NCBI RefSeq assembly: GCF_002845745.1 | Contig: NZ_PIUM01000039.1 | Span: forward strand, 1-56,138 | Length of the DNA: 56,138 nucleotides | Source of the DNA: Telmatospirillum siberiense | Lineage (GTDB): Bacteria; Pseudomonadota; Alphaproteobacteria; Rhodospirillales; Magnetospirillaceae | Reading direction: 5' to 3' | Shown here: in pieces, positions 43,281-52,127 of the stretch | Layout of the letters: every line of letters begins with the position of its first letter | How positions within the stretch are numbered: the first letter of the stretch is position 1 | Notes under the pieces: generated by a model | Databases searched by the model: none | Told to the model about the DNA's origin: nothing | The model's input: the letters and a program-made list of their open reading frames with translations, nothing else | Translations under genes and position numbers: made by a program

Positions 43281-43706
43281 ATGACGTTGCACGGCTATTT
43301 CTTCGAGGATCTGGCGGTCGGTCAAACCGCGATTTTCGGCAAGACCATCACCGAAGCGGACATCGTCCTTTTCGCCGGAATTTCGGGCGATACCAATCCC
43401 GTCCATTTGAACGAAGAATATGCCAGCCAGACCATGTTCAAGGGGCGCATCGCCCACGGCATGCTGTCGGCGGGCCTGATCTCCACGGTTTTCGGAACCA
43501 AGCTGCCGGGGCCGGGGTGCATCTATATTTCGCAGAATCTGAAATTCAAGGCGCCGGTGAAGATCGGCGATACCGCCATCGCCAAGGTCGAGCTGATCGA
43601 GCTTTTGCCCGAAAAGAAACGCGCCAGCTTCAAGACGACGGTCAGCGTCGGTTCGACCATCGTGATCGATGGCGATGCCACTTTGATGGTGCCTTCGCGC
43701 GGTTGA
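43281..43706 (+). CDS. phaJ: (R)-specific enoyl-CoA hydratase (PhaJ-like, MaoC domain)
   Basis: A 141-residue hotdog-fold hydratase forming (R)-3-hydroxyacyl-CoA from enoyl-CoA, usually for polyhydroxyalkanoate synthesis. The hydratase-2 motif is complete: DIVLFAGISGDTNPVHLNEE with catalytic Asp and His, then GRIAHGMLSAGLISTVFGT and the PGCIYISQNLKFKAPVKIGD strand. A GGAGGAGGGG site lies just upstream of 43281; the frame is open from 43020, but that part has no protein-like features. Two terminators in the leader suggest attenuation. Crotonyl-CoA, the substrate of Ccr in this window, is a plausible substrate. Confidence 0.9.
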   Translation: MTLHGYFFEDLAVGQTAIFGKTITEADIVLFAGISGDTNPVHLNEEYASQTMFKGRIAHGMLSAGLISTVFGTKLPGPGCIYISQNLKFKAPVKIGDTAIAKVELIELLPEKKRASFKTTVSVGSTIVIDGDATLMVPSRG

Positions 43707-43732
43707 AGACTGCGGGACGGTTTGTCACATGG

Positions 43733-43921
43733 CCCTCAGGCGCCCGGCGCCTGAGGGCCATATAAGTCGGAGCGGGCATCGCCCGCGACTGGGCCGTTGA
43801 GGCCCCGCGCGAGCGTTCGCGCGTAAGCCCAAGGGCGCGGATGCGCCCGCCCGGCGCCTGAGGGACAAAATTATAAACCGGAGCGGGCGTCTTGCCCGCG
43901 TCCGGGCCCGGCGCCTGAGGG
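43733..43921. repeat. Tandem palindromic repeat block between phaJ and ribF
   Basis: GGCGCCTGAGGG occurs at 43746, 43853 and 43910, and its reverse complement at about 43733, forming a near-perfect hairpin with the first copy. Two units of GGAGCGGGC-[AG]-TC followed by GCCCGCG (43769 and 43880) alternate with them. It is REP-like DNA of two duplicated modules filling the 298-base gap before ribF. No gene is supported in it; the ATG at 43924 in the ribF frame arises from the repeat. Confidence 0.75.
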
Positions 43922-44004
43922 CCATGTATAAGACACGGTTGCTTCTCCGGGCGTTATCGAATACCCCTTACCGTTCTTTTGGGACCGAGGAAAACCAGAG
44001 CTTC

Positions 44005-44955
44005 ATGCGTATCCTTCGCCATTACGTGGAATTCCCGGCCGTGCTGCGCGGTGGCGTGGTCGCGCTTGGCAATTTCGACGGCGTGCATCTTGGCCATCAG
44101 AAAGTCATCGGCACGGCGCGGTCGTTGGCCGCTGCGAAAGGGATCGCCGGCGGCGTGATGAGCTTCGAGCCGCATCCGCGCGAAGTGTTCAATCCGGGCG
44201 CGGCGACCTTCCGCCTGACGCCGTTTCGCACCAAGTCGCGACTGATCGAATCCCTGGGGCCCGATTTTCTGCTGATGCAGCGTTTCGACCGCGAGTTCGC
44301 CGCCCACACGGCGGAGGATTTCGTCCTTCAGGTTCTGATGGCGGGACTGGGCGTCGTGCATGTCGTGGTCGGCTACGATTACGTTTTCGGACGGGGCCGC
44401 GCCGGCAATGTCGATCTGCTGCGCGCCATGGCCGACCGTTGCGGTTTCGGTGTCACCTGTATCGATCCCGCCCTTGCCGAGGATGGTTTCGTCTATTCCT
44501 CGACGCGGATCCGCGAGGCGCTGGTTTCCGGGCGTCCACGCGACGCCGCCCGCCTTCTCGGGCGGAACTGGGAAATCGAAGGACGTGTCGAACACGGCGA
44601 CAAGCGTGGGCGGACGATCGGTTTCCCGACCGCCAATATCGAATTGGCCGAATATCTTCATCCGGCGGCCGGCGTTTATGCCGTGATGGCCGGAATCGAC
44701 CGCGGCGGCGCCACCGAATGGCGGCCGGGCGTGGCGAATTTCGGCAAGAGACCCACATTCGACGACCGGGACGTTCTTCTCGAAGTTCATCTGTTCGACT
44801 TCGATGGCGACCTTTATGGTCGTCATCTCCGCGTCGGCCTGGTGGATTATCTGCGCCCCGAGCGGAAGTTTTCCGATCTCGAGGCGCTGAAGACGCAAAT
44901 CGAGGAAGATTGCCAAGCCGCCCGCCAGTTGTTGGCGGTGAACGGCGCCCGATAA
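44005..44955 (+). CDS. ribF: Bifunctional riboflavin kinase/FAD synthetase
   Basis: A 316-residue cytoplasmic enzyme that phosphorylates riboflavin to FMN and adenylates it to FAD. The N-terminal nucleotidyltransferase domain has GNFDGVHLGHQKVI, SFEPHPREVF and SSTRIREAL. The C-terminal riboflavin-kinase domain has GRTIGFPTANIEL, GVYAVMAG and the VHLFDFDGDLYGRHLRV strand. The start at 44005 (MRILRHYVEF) is preferred over 43924, which falls in repeat DNA. ileS follows after 11 bases, a common pairing in bacteria. Confidence 0.95.
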   Translation: MRILRHYVEFPAVLRGGVVALGNFDGVHLGHQKVIGTARSLAAAKGIAGGVMSFEPHPREVFNPGAATFRLTPFRTKSRLIESLGPDFLLMQRFDREFAAHTAEDFVLQVLMAGLGVVHVVVGYDYVFGRGRAGNVDLLRAMADRCGFGVTCIDPALAEDGFVYSSTRIREALVSGRPRDAARLLGRNWEIEGRVEHGDKRGRTIGFPTANIELAEYLHPAAGVYAVMAGIDRGGATEWRPGVANFGKRPTFDDRDVLLEVHLFDFDGDLYGRHLRVGLVDYLRPERKFSDLEALKTQIEEDCQAARQLLAVNGAR

Positions 44956-44966
44956 CGAGCAAGACC

Positions 44967-47828
44967 ATGACCATGGATTACAAGACCACCGTCTTTTTGC
45001 CCAAGACCGATTTCCCGATGAAGGCCGGCCTGCCGGACCTCGAACCGAGGCTGCTTGCCCGCTGGAAGGAAATCGGACTGTTCGACAAGCTGCGGCGTCA
45101 GTCGGCGGGCCGCGAGAAGTTCGTCCTGCACGATGGTCCGCCCTACGCCAACGGTCACCTGCATATCGGCCACGCCCTCAATAAGATTTTGAAGGACGTG
45201 ATCAACCGTTGCCAGCAGATGCTCGGCAAGGACGCCCATTACGTTCCGGGCTGGGATTGCCACGGCCTGCCCATCGAATGGAAGATCGAGGAAAAATACC
45301 GCGAGGCCGGTCTCGACAAGGATGCCGTCGATCCCATCGAGTTCCGCAAGGAATGCCGGGAGTTCGCGGCCCATTGGATCGAGGTCCAGAAGGCGGAATT
45401 CCAGCGGCTGGGTCTGGAGGGCGACTGGGATCGGCCCTATACCACCATGGCTTTCGCCGCCGAGGCGCAGATCGTCCGCGAACTGGGCAAGTTCGTGATG
45501 AACGGTGGCCTCTACAAGGGCGCAAAGCCGGTGATGTGGTCGGTCGTCGAGAAGACGGCCCTGGCCGAGGCCGAGGTCGAGTATCACGATCATAGCTCTG
45601 TCACCATCTGGGTGCGCTTCCCGGTGATCGAGGCCAGCCGTCCCGAATTGGAGGGGGCTTCGGTCGTCATCTGGACCACCACGCCCTGGACCATGCCGGG
45701 TAACCGCGCCGTCGCCTTCGGTCCGTCCATGACCTATCACGTCTATCGGATCGATGCGGTGGCCGAGGGCAGCCTGGCCGTGCCGGGCGAACGCCTGGTC
45801 TTAAGCGAGGATCTGGCTTCCCAGGTGATGACGGATGCCAAGGTGACCGCGTTCAGCGTGGTGGCGAGCCTGCCCGGCAGCGCCCTGGCCGGCACCGTGC
45901 TGTCCCATCCCTGGAAGACGCATCCCGAGGCCGCCGGCGGTTATGCCTTCCCGGTGCCCCTGCTGCCCGGCGATTTCGTCACCAACGATACCGGCACCGG
46001 CTTCGTCCATATCGCGCCGGGCCACGGCGAGGACGACTGGCGTCTGGGCCAAGCCCACGGCATCGCCGTTCCCGATATCGTCATGCCGGACGGCACCTAT
46101 TATCCGTCGGTTCCGCTGTTCGCCGGCCAATCGGTCCTGGCGGCCGGCAAGAAGGGGGAATATTACTCGCCCGTCGCCAAGCCGGTGATCGAGGCGATGA
46201 AGGCGGTCGGCGCCCTGCTGCATCACGGCAAGGTCAAGCACAGCTATCCCCATTCCTGGCGGTCGAAGGCGCCGCTGATCTTCCGGACCACGCCGCAGTG
46301 GTTCATCAGCATGCAGACCAACGATCTTCGGGCCAAGGCGCTGGCGGCCATCGACGAGACCCGCTGGGTGCCGGCCCAGGGACGCAACCGTATCTATTCG
46401 ATGGTGGAGAACCGACCCGACTGGTGCGTGTCGCGTCAGCGCGCCTGGGGCGTGCCGATCACCGTCTTTGTTCACAAGACCACCGGCGAGGTCATGCGCG
46501 ATCAGGCGGTCATCGACCGGATCGCCGCCGCCGTCGAGGCGGAAGGGGCTGATGCCTGGTTCACCTCGCCGCCGGAGCGCTTCCTGGGCAACGACTACAA
46601 GTCCGAGGATTGGGAGCAGGTCGGTGACATTCTCGACGTCTGGTTCGATTCCGGCTGCACGCACGCATTCGTGCTGGAAAACGGCGGCTGGGGTCTGCCC
46701 TGGCCGGCGTCTCTCTATCTGGAAGGCTCGGACCAGCATCGCGGCTGGTTCCATTCGTCGCTGCTGGAAAGCTGCGGGACACGGGGCCGGGCACCTTACG
46801 ACGCTGTGCTCACCCACGGTTTCGTGCTCGACGAGGAAGGCCGCAAGATGTCCAAGTCTTTGGGCAATGTGGTCTCGCCGCAGGAGGTGGTGGCTCAGTT
46901 CGGTGCCGACATTCTACGTCTCTGGGTGATCGGGTCCGACTATTCCGAGGATTTGCGGATCGGTCCGGAGATCATCAAGACGCAGGTCGACATCTATCGC
47001 CGCCTGCGCAACACGCTCCGCTATCTCCTGGGCGCCCTGGACGGATTCAGCGAATCCGAGCGCCTCGATCCAGCCCGGATGCCGCCGCTCGAGCGGTGGG
47101 TGCTGCACCGGTTGTCCGAAATGGATGGGCTGGTCAGGCAGGCCTGCAAGGATTTCCAGTTCCATAATCTGTTCGCCGAGCTGCACAATTTCTGCGCGGT
47201 CGACCTGTCGGCCTTCTATTTCGATATCCGCAAGGATTCGCTCTACTGCGACCATTCGGCGGATCTGCGCCGGCGCGCCACGCGGACGGTGATGGATCTG
47301 CTGTTCACCTGCCTGACCCGCTGGCTGGCTCCCTTCCTCTGCTTCACCGCGGAAGAAGCCTATCTGGCCCGCAATCCGGGGAGCCCGGGCAGCATCCATC
47401 TCGAACCCTTCTTCGATGTTCCGGAAAGCTGGCGCGATGACGCCTTGGCCCGGCGATGGGCGAAGATCCGCGATCTGCGCCGAGTCGTCACCGGGGCGCT
47501 TGAGATCGAACGTGGCGCCAAGCGTATCGGTTCCAGTCTGCAGGCGGCGCCGCAGGTGGTGTTGGCGCCCGACTATGAGATCGATCTCGACGGTCTCGAT
47601 CTGGCCGAGATCGCCATTACGTCGAAGATCGTTCTCGAACGCGGGGACATTCCATCCTCGGCCTTCGCTTTGCCGGACGTGCCGGGAATCGGCGTGGTTT
47701 TCCGGACCGCCGAGGGCGAGAAATGCCAGCGATGCTGGAAAGTGCTGCCCGACGTCGGCACGCACGCGGGGCACGAAGGCCTGTGCGGCCGTTGCGCCGA
47801 CGTCGTCGCGAAAGGGGGCCGGGGCTGA
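44967..47828 (+). CDS. ileS: Isoleucyl-tRNA synthetase
   Basis: A 953-residue class I synthetase charging tRNA-Ile. The HIGH motif is in ANGHLHIGHALNK near residue 65, the editing domain (CP1) contains VVIWTTTPWTMPGN, and the KMSKS loop is GRKMSKSLGNVVSP near residue 630. The C-terminal zinc site has EKCQRCWKV and LCGRCAD. The start at 44967 (MTMDYKTTVF) is the first ATG with protein-like sequence; the longer frame upstream runs through ribF. The stop overlaps the lspA start by one base (TGATG). Confidence 0.97.
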   Translation: MTMDYKTTVFLPKTDFPMKAGLPDLEPRLLARWKEIGLFDKLRRQSAGREKFVLHDGPPYANGHLHIGHALNKILKDVINRCQQMLGKDAHYVPGWDCHGLPIEWKIEEKYREAGLDKDAVDPIEFRKECREFAAHWIEVQKAEFQRLGLEGDWDRPYTTMAFAAEAQIVRELGKFVMNGGLYKGAKPVMWSVVEKTALAEAEVEYHDHSSVTIWVRFPVIEASRPELEGASVVIWTTTPWTMPGNRAVAFGPSMTYHVYRIDAVAEGSLAVPGERLVLSEDLASQVMTDAKVTAFSVVASLPGSALAGTVLSHPWKTHPEAAGGYAFPVPLLPGDFVTNDTGTGFVHIAPGHGEDDWRLGQAHGIAVPDIVMPDGTYYPSVPLFAGQSVLAAGKKGEYYSPVAKPVIEAMKAVGALLHHGKVKHSYPHSWRSKAPLIFRTTPQWFISMQTNDLRAKALAAIDETRWVPAQGRNRIYSMVENRPDWCVSRQRAWGVPITVFVHKTTGEVMRDQAVIDRIAAAVEAEGADAWFTSPPERFLGNDYKSEDWEQVGDILDVWFDSGCTHAFVLENGGWGLPWPASLYLEGSDQHRGWFHSSLLESCGTRGRAPYDAVLTHGFVLDEEGRKMSKSLGNVVSPQEVVAQFGADILRLWVIGSDYSEDLRIGPEIIKTQVDIYRRLRNTLRYLLGALDGFSESERLDPARMPPLERWVLHRLSEMDGLVRQACKDFQFHNLFAELHNFCAVDLSAFYFDIRKDSLYCDHSADLRRRATRTVMDLLFTCLTRWLAPFLCFTAEEAYLARNPGSPGSIHLEPFFDVPESWRDDALARRWAKIRDLRRVVTGALEIERGAKRIGSSLQAAPQVVLAPDYEIDLDGLDLAEIAITSKIVLERGDIPSSAFALPDVPGIGVVFRTAEGEKCQRCWKVLPDVGTHAGHEGLCGRCADVVAKGGRG

Positions 47829-48373
47829 TGAGCGAGGCGGCCCGAATCACCCCGGCGCGCGGCAGTCTCGTTTTCGGGCTGGCCGTCGCGCTGTTCACGG
47901 CGATTCTCGACCAGGCCAGCAAATGGACCATTCTCGACCTCTTCCGTCCGGAGGGTGTCTCGGGAACCCCGTTTTCATCGCCCTTGCGGATCGAGGCATT
48001 GCCCATCCTCGATTTCGTCCTGACCTGGAACCGCGGCGTCAGCTTCGGCATGGGCAATGACGGTGGCCATTACAACGTGCTGATTTTTACCGCTCTGGCG
48101 GTGCTCATCGGCGGTTTTCTGGTTGCCTGGATGGCCAAGACCGCCAATCCCTTGATCCTTGCCTCGCTTGGGCTGATCGTCGGCGGGGCGGTCGGCAATG
48201 TGATCGACCGTTTGCGTTTCGGCGCGGTGGTCGATTTCTTGTATGTGCATATCGGCGCGTTCGATTGGTGGCCGGTTTTCAATGTTGCTGATTCGGCGGT
48301 TTGCATCGGTGCTGGATTCTTGGTGTTCGACTCCTTGTTTGCGAAACGGGATTCGAATATGAATACGCAATGA
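47828..48373 (+). CDS. lspA: Lipoprotein signal peptidase
   Basis: A 181-residue inner-membrane aspartyl peptidase (signal peptidase II) that removes signal peptides from prolipoproteins, of which this window encodes several. Four membrane helices are evident. The catalytic aspartates are in GNVIDRLRFGAVVDF and FNVADSAVCIG, and the conserved TWNRGVSFGM segment is present. The start overlaps the ileS stop, and ileS-lspA coupling is widespread. The DUF3035 lipoprotein gene follows. Confidence 0.96.
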   Translation: MSEAARITPARGSLVFGLAVALFTAILDQASKWTILDLFRPEGVSGTPFSSPLRIEALPILDFVLTWNRGVSFGMGNDGGHYNVLIFTALAVLIGGFLVAWMAKTANPLILASLGLIVGGAVGNVIDRLRFGAVVDFLYVHIGAFDWWPVFNVADSAVCIGAGFLVFDSLFAKRDSNMNTQ

Positions 48374-48390
48374 CCTCAGGATGCCCTCAC

Positions 48391-48951
48391 ATGACCATGG
48401 TTCGCCTTGCCGCAGCGGTGGCTGTTCTCTCCGCCTTGTCATTAACCGGTTGTAGCGAGGCCCGTCGGGCCCTTGGCTACGACAAAGCGCCTCCCGATGA
48501 ATTTACCGTAATGGCCCGCGCACCCTTGGCGCAGCCACCGGATTTCACCTTGCGTCCGCCGCTTCCGGGGGCGCCCCGCCCGCAGGAGGGAACGGTGCGT
48601 GATCAGGCCAGAAGCGTACTGGTTCCCGGACGGTCCGGCTTGTCGCTTGGCGGCGCGTCGGGTCTCAGCCAGGGTGAGCAGACCATTCTGACCAGGGTCG
48701 GCGCCAGCCAGGCCGATCCGAACATCCGCCGCAAGGTCGACGAGGAAACCACGGCTCTGATCGAGGCCGACAACGGTTTCGCCGACAAGATCATGTTCTG
48801 GCAGGACAAGCCGGCGCCTGGCGAGGTTCTCGACGCCACCCAGGAGGCCAAGCGTCTGCAACGGAACGCTTCCGCGGGCAAGCCCGCCTCGGAAGGCAGC
48901 TCGCCGCAGATCATCCGTCGCGAAAAAGGTTGGCTCGAAGATATCTTCTGA
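48391..48951 (+). CDS. DUF3035 family lipoprotein
   Basis: A 186-residue predicted lipoprotein. The signal ends in the lipobox LTGC, and the following SEARRALGYDKAPPDEFTV motif and APLAQPPDFTLRPPLPGAPR are the recognisable DUF3035 region. The C-terminal half is helical with FADKIMFWQDKP. The start at 48391 (MTMVRLAA) has AGGA nine bases upstream; an ATG at 48370 overlapping the lspA stop is possible. Its place after lspA and before the M16 peptidases is conserved in alphaproteobacteria; the function is unknown. Confidence 0.85.
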   Translation: MTMVRLAAAVAVLSALSLTGCSEARRALGYDKAPPDEFTVMARAPLAQPPDFTLRPPLPGAPRPQEGTVRDQARSVLVPGRSGLSLGGASGLSQGEQTILTRVGASQADPNIRRKVDEETTALIEADNGFADKIMFWQDKPAPGEVLDATQEAKRLQRNASAGKPASEGSSPQIIRREKGWLEDIF

Positions 48952-48996
48952 TGTGATGCCGATGACGGCTCACCGTCACAGCCACGATTGAGGCCG

Positions 48997-49079
48997 GGGT
49001 CCGTTCGGAAATTTTCTGAACGGACCCTCACGGTCTTATATGACGCTTCCGCTCCGCTTCAGCGGGCTCTTAAGCGCCG
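48997..49079 (+). repeat. Hairpin plus third copy of the dispersed repeat
   Basis: GGGTCCGTTC (48997-49006) and GAACGGACCC (49018-49027) form a 10-base stem after the DUF3035 gene, without a T-run. It is followed at 49037-49079 by TATATGACGCTTCCGCTCCG and GCGGGCTCTTAAGCGCC, a diverged core of the repeat at 2552-2645 and 38243-38335. The remaining bases of the 218-base gap before the M16 gene show nothing else. Confidence 0.6.
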
Positions 49080-49169
49080 TCGAATTCCGGGCGGGATGGG
49101 GCCGGCAACGGCCTCTTCTCCGGGGCCCGGGTTTCTCACGAGAGACCTCTTCGTCCGCTCGGAGGTTTG

Positions 49170-50606
49170 ATGAAAACGTTTTTCCGCGTCCTCGCACAGC
49201 CGGCCGCCGTCTGTTTCATCGCCGGCCTGTCGATCGTCGCCTCGGCCACCGCCGTCCGGGCGCAGATTTTCAATCCCGAGACCTTTACCCTGAAGAACGG
49301 CATGCAGGTGGTGGTCATTCCCAACCACCGCGTTCCCGTGCTCAGCCACATGGTTTATTACAAGGTCGGCGCGGCGGACGAGACGCCGGGCAAGACCGGC
49401 CTTGCCCATATGGTCGAACATATGATGTTCAAGGGGACCAAGGCGGTGCCGGCCGGCGTCTTCTCGCAGTTGGTGGCGAAGAACGGTGGCCGCGACAACG
49501 CCTTCACCACTGCGGATTTTACCGCCTATTACCAGAACGTCGCCGCCGACAAGCTGGAATTGGTGATGAAGCTCGAATCCGACCGGATGGCCAACCTGTC
49601 GCTGAAGGATGCGGACTTCTTGCCCGAGCGCCAGGTGGTCATCGAGGAGCGGCGGATGCGGATCGACAACGCGCCTGCCGCCCGTTTGAACGAACAGCTT
49701 GAAGCGTCCCTGTTCCTGAACAGCCCCTATCATCACCCGGTGATCGGCTGGCGGAACGAGATCGAAAAATACACCCTCGCCGACGTCGTTGACTTCCATC
49801 ACCGGTGGTACGCTCCCAACAATGCCATTCTCCTGGTTTCAGGCGACATCACGGTGGCCCGCCTGAAGCCGTTGGCCGAGAAATATTACGGCGTCATTCC
49901 GGCACGGGCGGTCCCGCCGCGCCAGCGGACGGAAGAGCCGCCGCCCATCGCCGCCCGTACCGTGGAGCTGCGCGATCCGGAGGTCCATCAGCCGAACTGG
50001 CAGCGCCTTTATCTGGCGCCCAGCTACCTGTCCGGCGAGACCCGGTTCGCCTATCCGCTACAGATTTTGGGCGAAATTCTGGGGGGAGGCAGCACCAGCC
50101 GTCTTTACCGGAGTCTGGTGGTCGAACGGAAGCTGGCCGCGATGGCTTCGGCCGGGTACGATCCCGGCAGTCTCGGTCCGACCTCCTTCTCCTTCGACGC
50201 CTCGCCGCTTCCCGGCATTTCCATGGAAGATCTGCAAGCGGCCATGCTCGCGCAGATCCGTTCGGTGGTAACCGACGGCGTCAGCGCCGGAGAGGTCGAG
50301 CAGGCCAAGCGGCGCCTTCAGACGAGCATCGTCTATGCGAAGGATTCCTATTCGGCGGGAGCCCGCGTTCTTGGGGCCGCGCTGGCCGGCGGCCGGAGAA
50401 TCGCCGATGCCGAGGCCTGGCCGCAGCGGATCGCCGCCGTGTCCACCGACGAGGTCAATGAGGCGGCCCGCTTTGTCCTGAGGGACGAAGGGGTGGTGAC
50501 CGGCCTGTTGTTGCCATCCGATCCGCTGAGCGCGGATGCTCGTGCCGCCACCCCCGATCCGACGCCTAAGGTGCCGGCGGGCATGCCCGGGAGGGAGCTG
50601 CGATGA
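49170..50606 (+). CDS. M16-family zinc metallopeptidase, catalytic type
   Basis: A 478-residue exported peptidase. The signal peptide is about 30 residues long (AAVCFIAGLSIVASATA, cleavage near VRA-QIF). The inverted zinc motif HMVEH near residue 80 lies in GLAHMVEHMMFKGT, and the downstream Glu is in ERQVVIEERRMR; both are needed for catalysis. The C-terminal domain has LGGGSTSRLYRSLVVERKLA. The start is ATG at 49170 with GGAGG before it; TTG at 49167 is the other option. It forms a pair with the next gene, which lacks the zinc motif, as in heterodimeric M16B processing peptidases. Confidence 0.93.
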   Translation: MKTFFRVLAQPAAVCFIAGLSIVASATAVRAQIFNPETFTLKNGMQVVVIPNHRVPVLSHMVYYKVGAADETPGKTGLAHMVEHMMFKGTKAVPAGVFSQLVAKNGGRDNAFTTADFTAYYQNVAADKLELVMKLESDRMANLSLKDADFLPERQVVIEERRMRIDNAPAARLNEQLEASLFLNSPYHHPVIGWRNEIEKYTLADVVDFHHRWYAPNNAILLVSGDITVARLKPLAEKYYGVIPARAVPPRQRTEEPPPIAARTVELRDPEVHQPNWQRLYLAPSYLSGETRFAYPLQILGEILGGGSTSRLYRSLVVERKLAAMASAGYDPGSLGPTSFSFDASPLPGISMEDLQAAMLAQIRSVVTDGVSAGEVEQAKRRLQTSIVYAKDSYSAGARVLGAALAGGRRIADAEAWPQRIAAVSTDEVNEAARFVLRDEGVVTGLLLPSDPLSADARAATPDPTPKVPAGMPGRELR

Positions 50607-51910
50607 TGTCTCGTCATATTCTTTTCGCGGCCGTTCTGTGCCTTCTGCCCTTTTGGCCGGCGCAAGCCCTGACCATCGAGCAGGTGACCAGCCCCGGCGG
50701 TATCCGCGCCTGGCTGGTCCAGGACCACGCCAACCCGATCATCACCCTTGAACTGTCCTTCAAGGGGGGCGCTTCCGTCGATCCGGTCGGCAAGGCCGGA
50801 CTGGCGGAGATGGTCGGAGGTCTGCTCGACGAGGGGGCGGGCGATCTCGATTCGCAGGCCTTTCACGGAAAATTGGAAGACCTGGCGATCGGTTTCGGTT
50901 TTTCCGCCGGCGCGGACAATTTTCAAGGCCATCTGAAGACCGTTACGGCCAATCGGGACACGGCCTTCGATCTGTTGCGTCTCGCCCTGACCCAGCCGCG
51001 TTTCGACGCCGATGCGGTGGAGCGCGTGCGCGGGCAGATTCTGAGTATCCTGGCGGAAGAGCTTCAGAATCCCAATGTCATGGCGCGGCGCGCCTTTGCC
51101 CGGGCGATGTATCCCGATCATCCTTACGGACTGCCGGTCGACGGTACTCCGGACAGCATCAAGGCGATTTCCGCCGACGATCTGAAGGAATGGGTCAAGG
51201 CGCGTCTGGGGCGCGACAAAATGACCATCTCGGTGGTTGGCGACATCACGCCCGAGGAACTGGGGGGGCTGCTCGACCGGACCTTCGGCGCACTGCCGGA
51301 AACGTCAGCGTCCATCGATGTCGCCTTCGTGCCGCCACGGACGAACGGCGGAGTCGAGATCGTGCACCGGCCGATTCCGCAAAGCATCGTGATGTTCGGC
51401 GAGCCGGGCCTGAAACGTGACGATCCCGACTGGTATGGCGCTTACGTGATGAACTATATCCTGGGTGGTGGGGGGCTGTCCTCGCGGCTGATGACCGAGG
51501 TCCGGGTCAAACGCGGCCTGGCCTACGGCGTCTATAGTTACCTTTCGCCGCGGGATCATTCGGCCTTGCTGGGCGGGAGCGTGGCCACGCGCAACGATCG
51601 GGTCAAGGACAGCCTGCAGGTGATCCGCGACGAGTGGCGCCGGATGGCCGAAAACGGGGTGTCGGCCGAGGAACTGGCCGACGCCAAGACCTATTTGAAC
51701 GGGTCGTTTCCCTTGCAACTGGAAAGCACCGGGGCCATCGCCGCGTTGCTGCAGTCCATTCAGTTGGACAGGCTGGGCATCGATTATCTGGATCGGCGCA
51801 ACGTCCTGATCGACAAGGTGACCCAGGCCGACATCAAGCGTGTGGCGGCCCGCCTGCTCGATGGCGGAAAACTGAGCTTCGTGGTCTTGGGGGATCCGCA
51901 AGGGTTGTGA
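50603..51910 (+). CDS. M16-family peptidase-like protein, non-catalytic partner
   Basis: A 435-residue exported relative of the preceding peptidase with signal peptide (HILFAAVLCLLPFWPAQA). The position of the zinc motif reads GLAEMVGGLLDEGAG, so His-x-x-Glu-His is missing and the protein should be inactive alone. The C-terminal glycine-rich loop YILGGGGLSSRLMTEVRVKR, used for substrate holding in M16B partners, is intact. The start overlaps the previous stop by four bases (ATGA), consistent with equal production of two subunits of a periplasmic heterodimer. The substrate is unknown. Confidence 0.92.
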   Translation: MMSRHILFAAVLCLLPFWPAQALTIEQVTSPGGIRAWLVQDHANPIITLELSFKGGASVDPVGKAGLAEMVGGLLDEGAGDLDSQAFHGKLEDLAIGFGFSAGADNFQGHLKTVTANRDTAFDLLRLALTQPRFDADAVERVRGQILSILAEELQNPNVMARRAFARAMYPDHPYGLPVDGTPDSIKAISADDLKEWVKARLGRDKMTISVVGDITPEELGGLLDRTFGALPETSASIDVAFVPPRTNGGVEIVHRPIPQSIVMFGEPGLKRDDPDWYGAYVMNYILGGGGLSSRLMTEVRVKRGLAYGVYSYLSPRDHSALLGGSVATRNDRVKDSLQVIRDEWRRMAENGVSAEELADAKTYLNGSFPLQLESTGAIAALLQSIQLDRLGIDYLDRRNVLIDKVTQADIKRVAARLLDGGKLSFVVLGDPQGL

Positions 51911-52127
51911 ACGAGCCGGTCGGCAACAAAACGTAACTTCGACATATTTGGCCCTTTCCGGCGTGCGTGTTATGGTGCGCCGGCTTGAGGGCCGATGGGA
52001 AACGTCTTGAGCAACCGGAAGAACAAAAGTGGCCTCGAAGAGGCCGTCCCGAGACGATACGTCAGGATGCTGAACATTTACCGCTTTTCCGTCGCGTCGG
52101 CGAACCGGCGCTAAGGGTCTGGATCTC

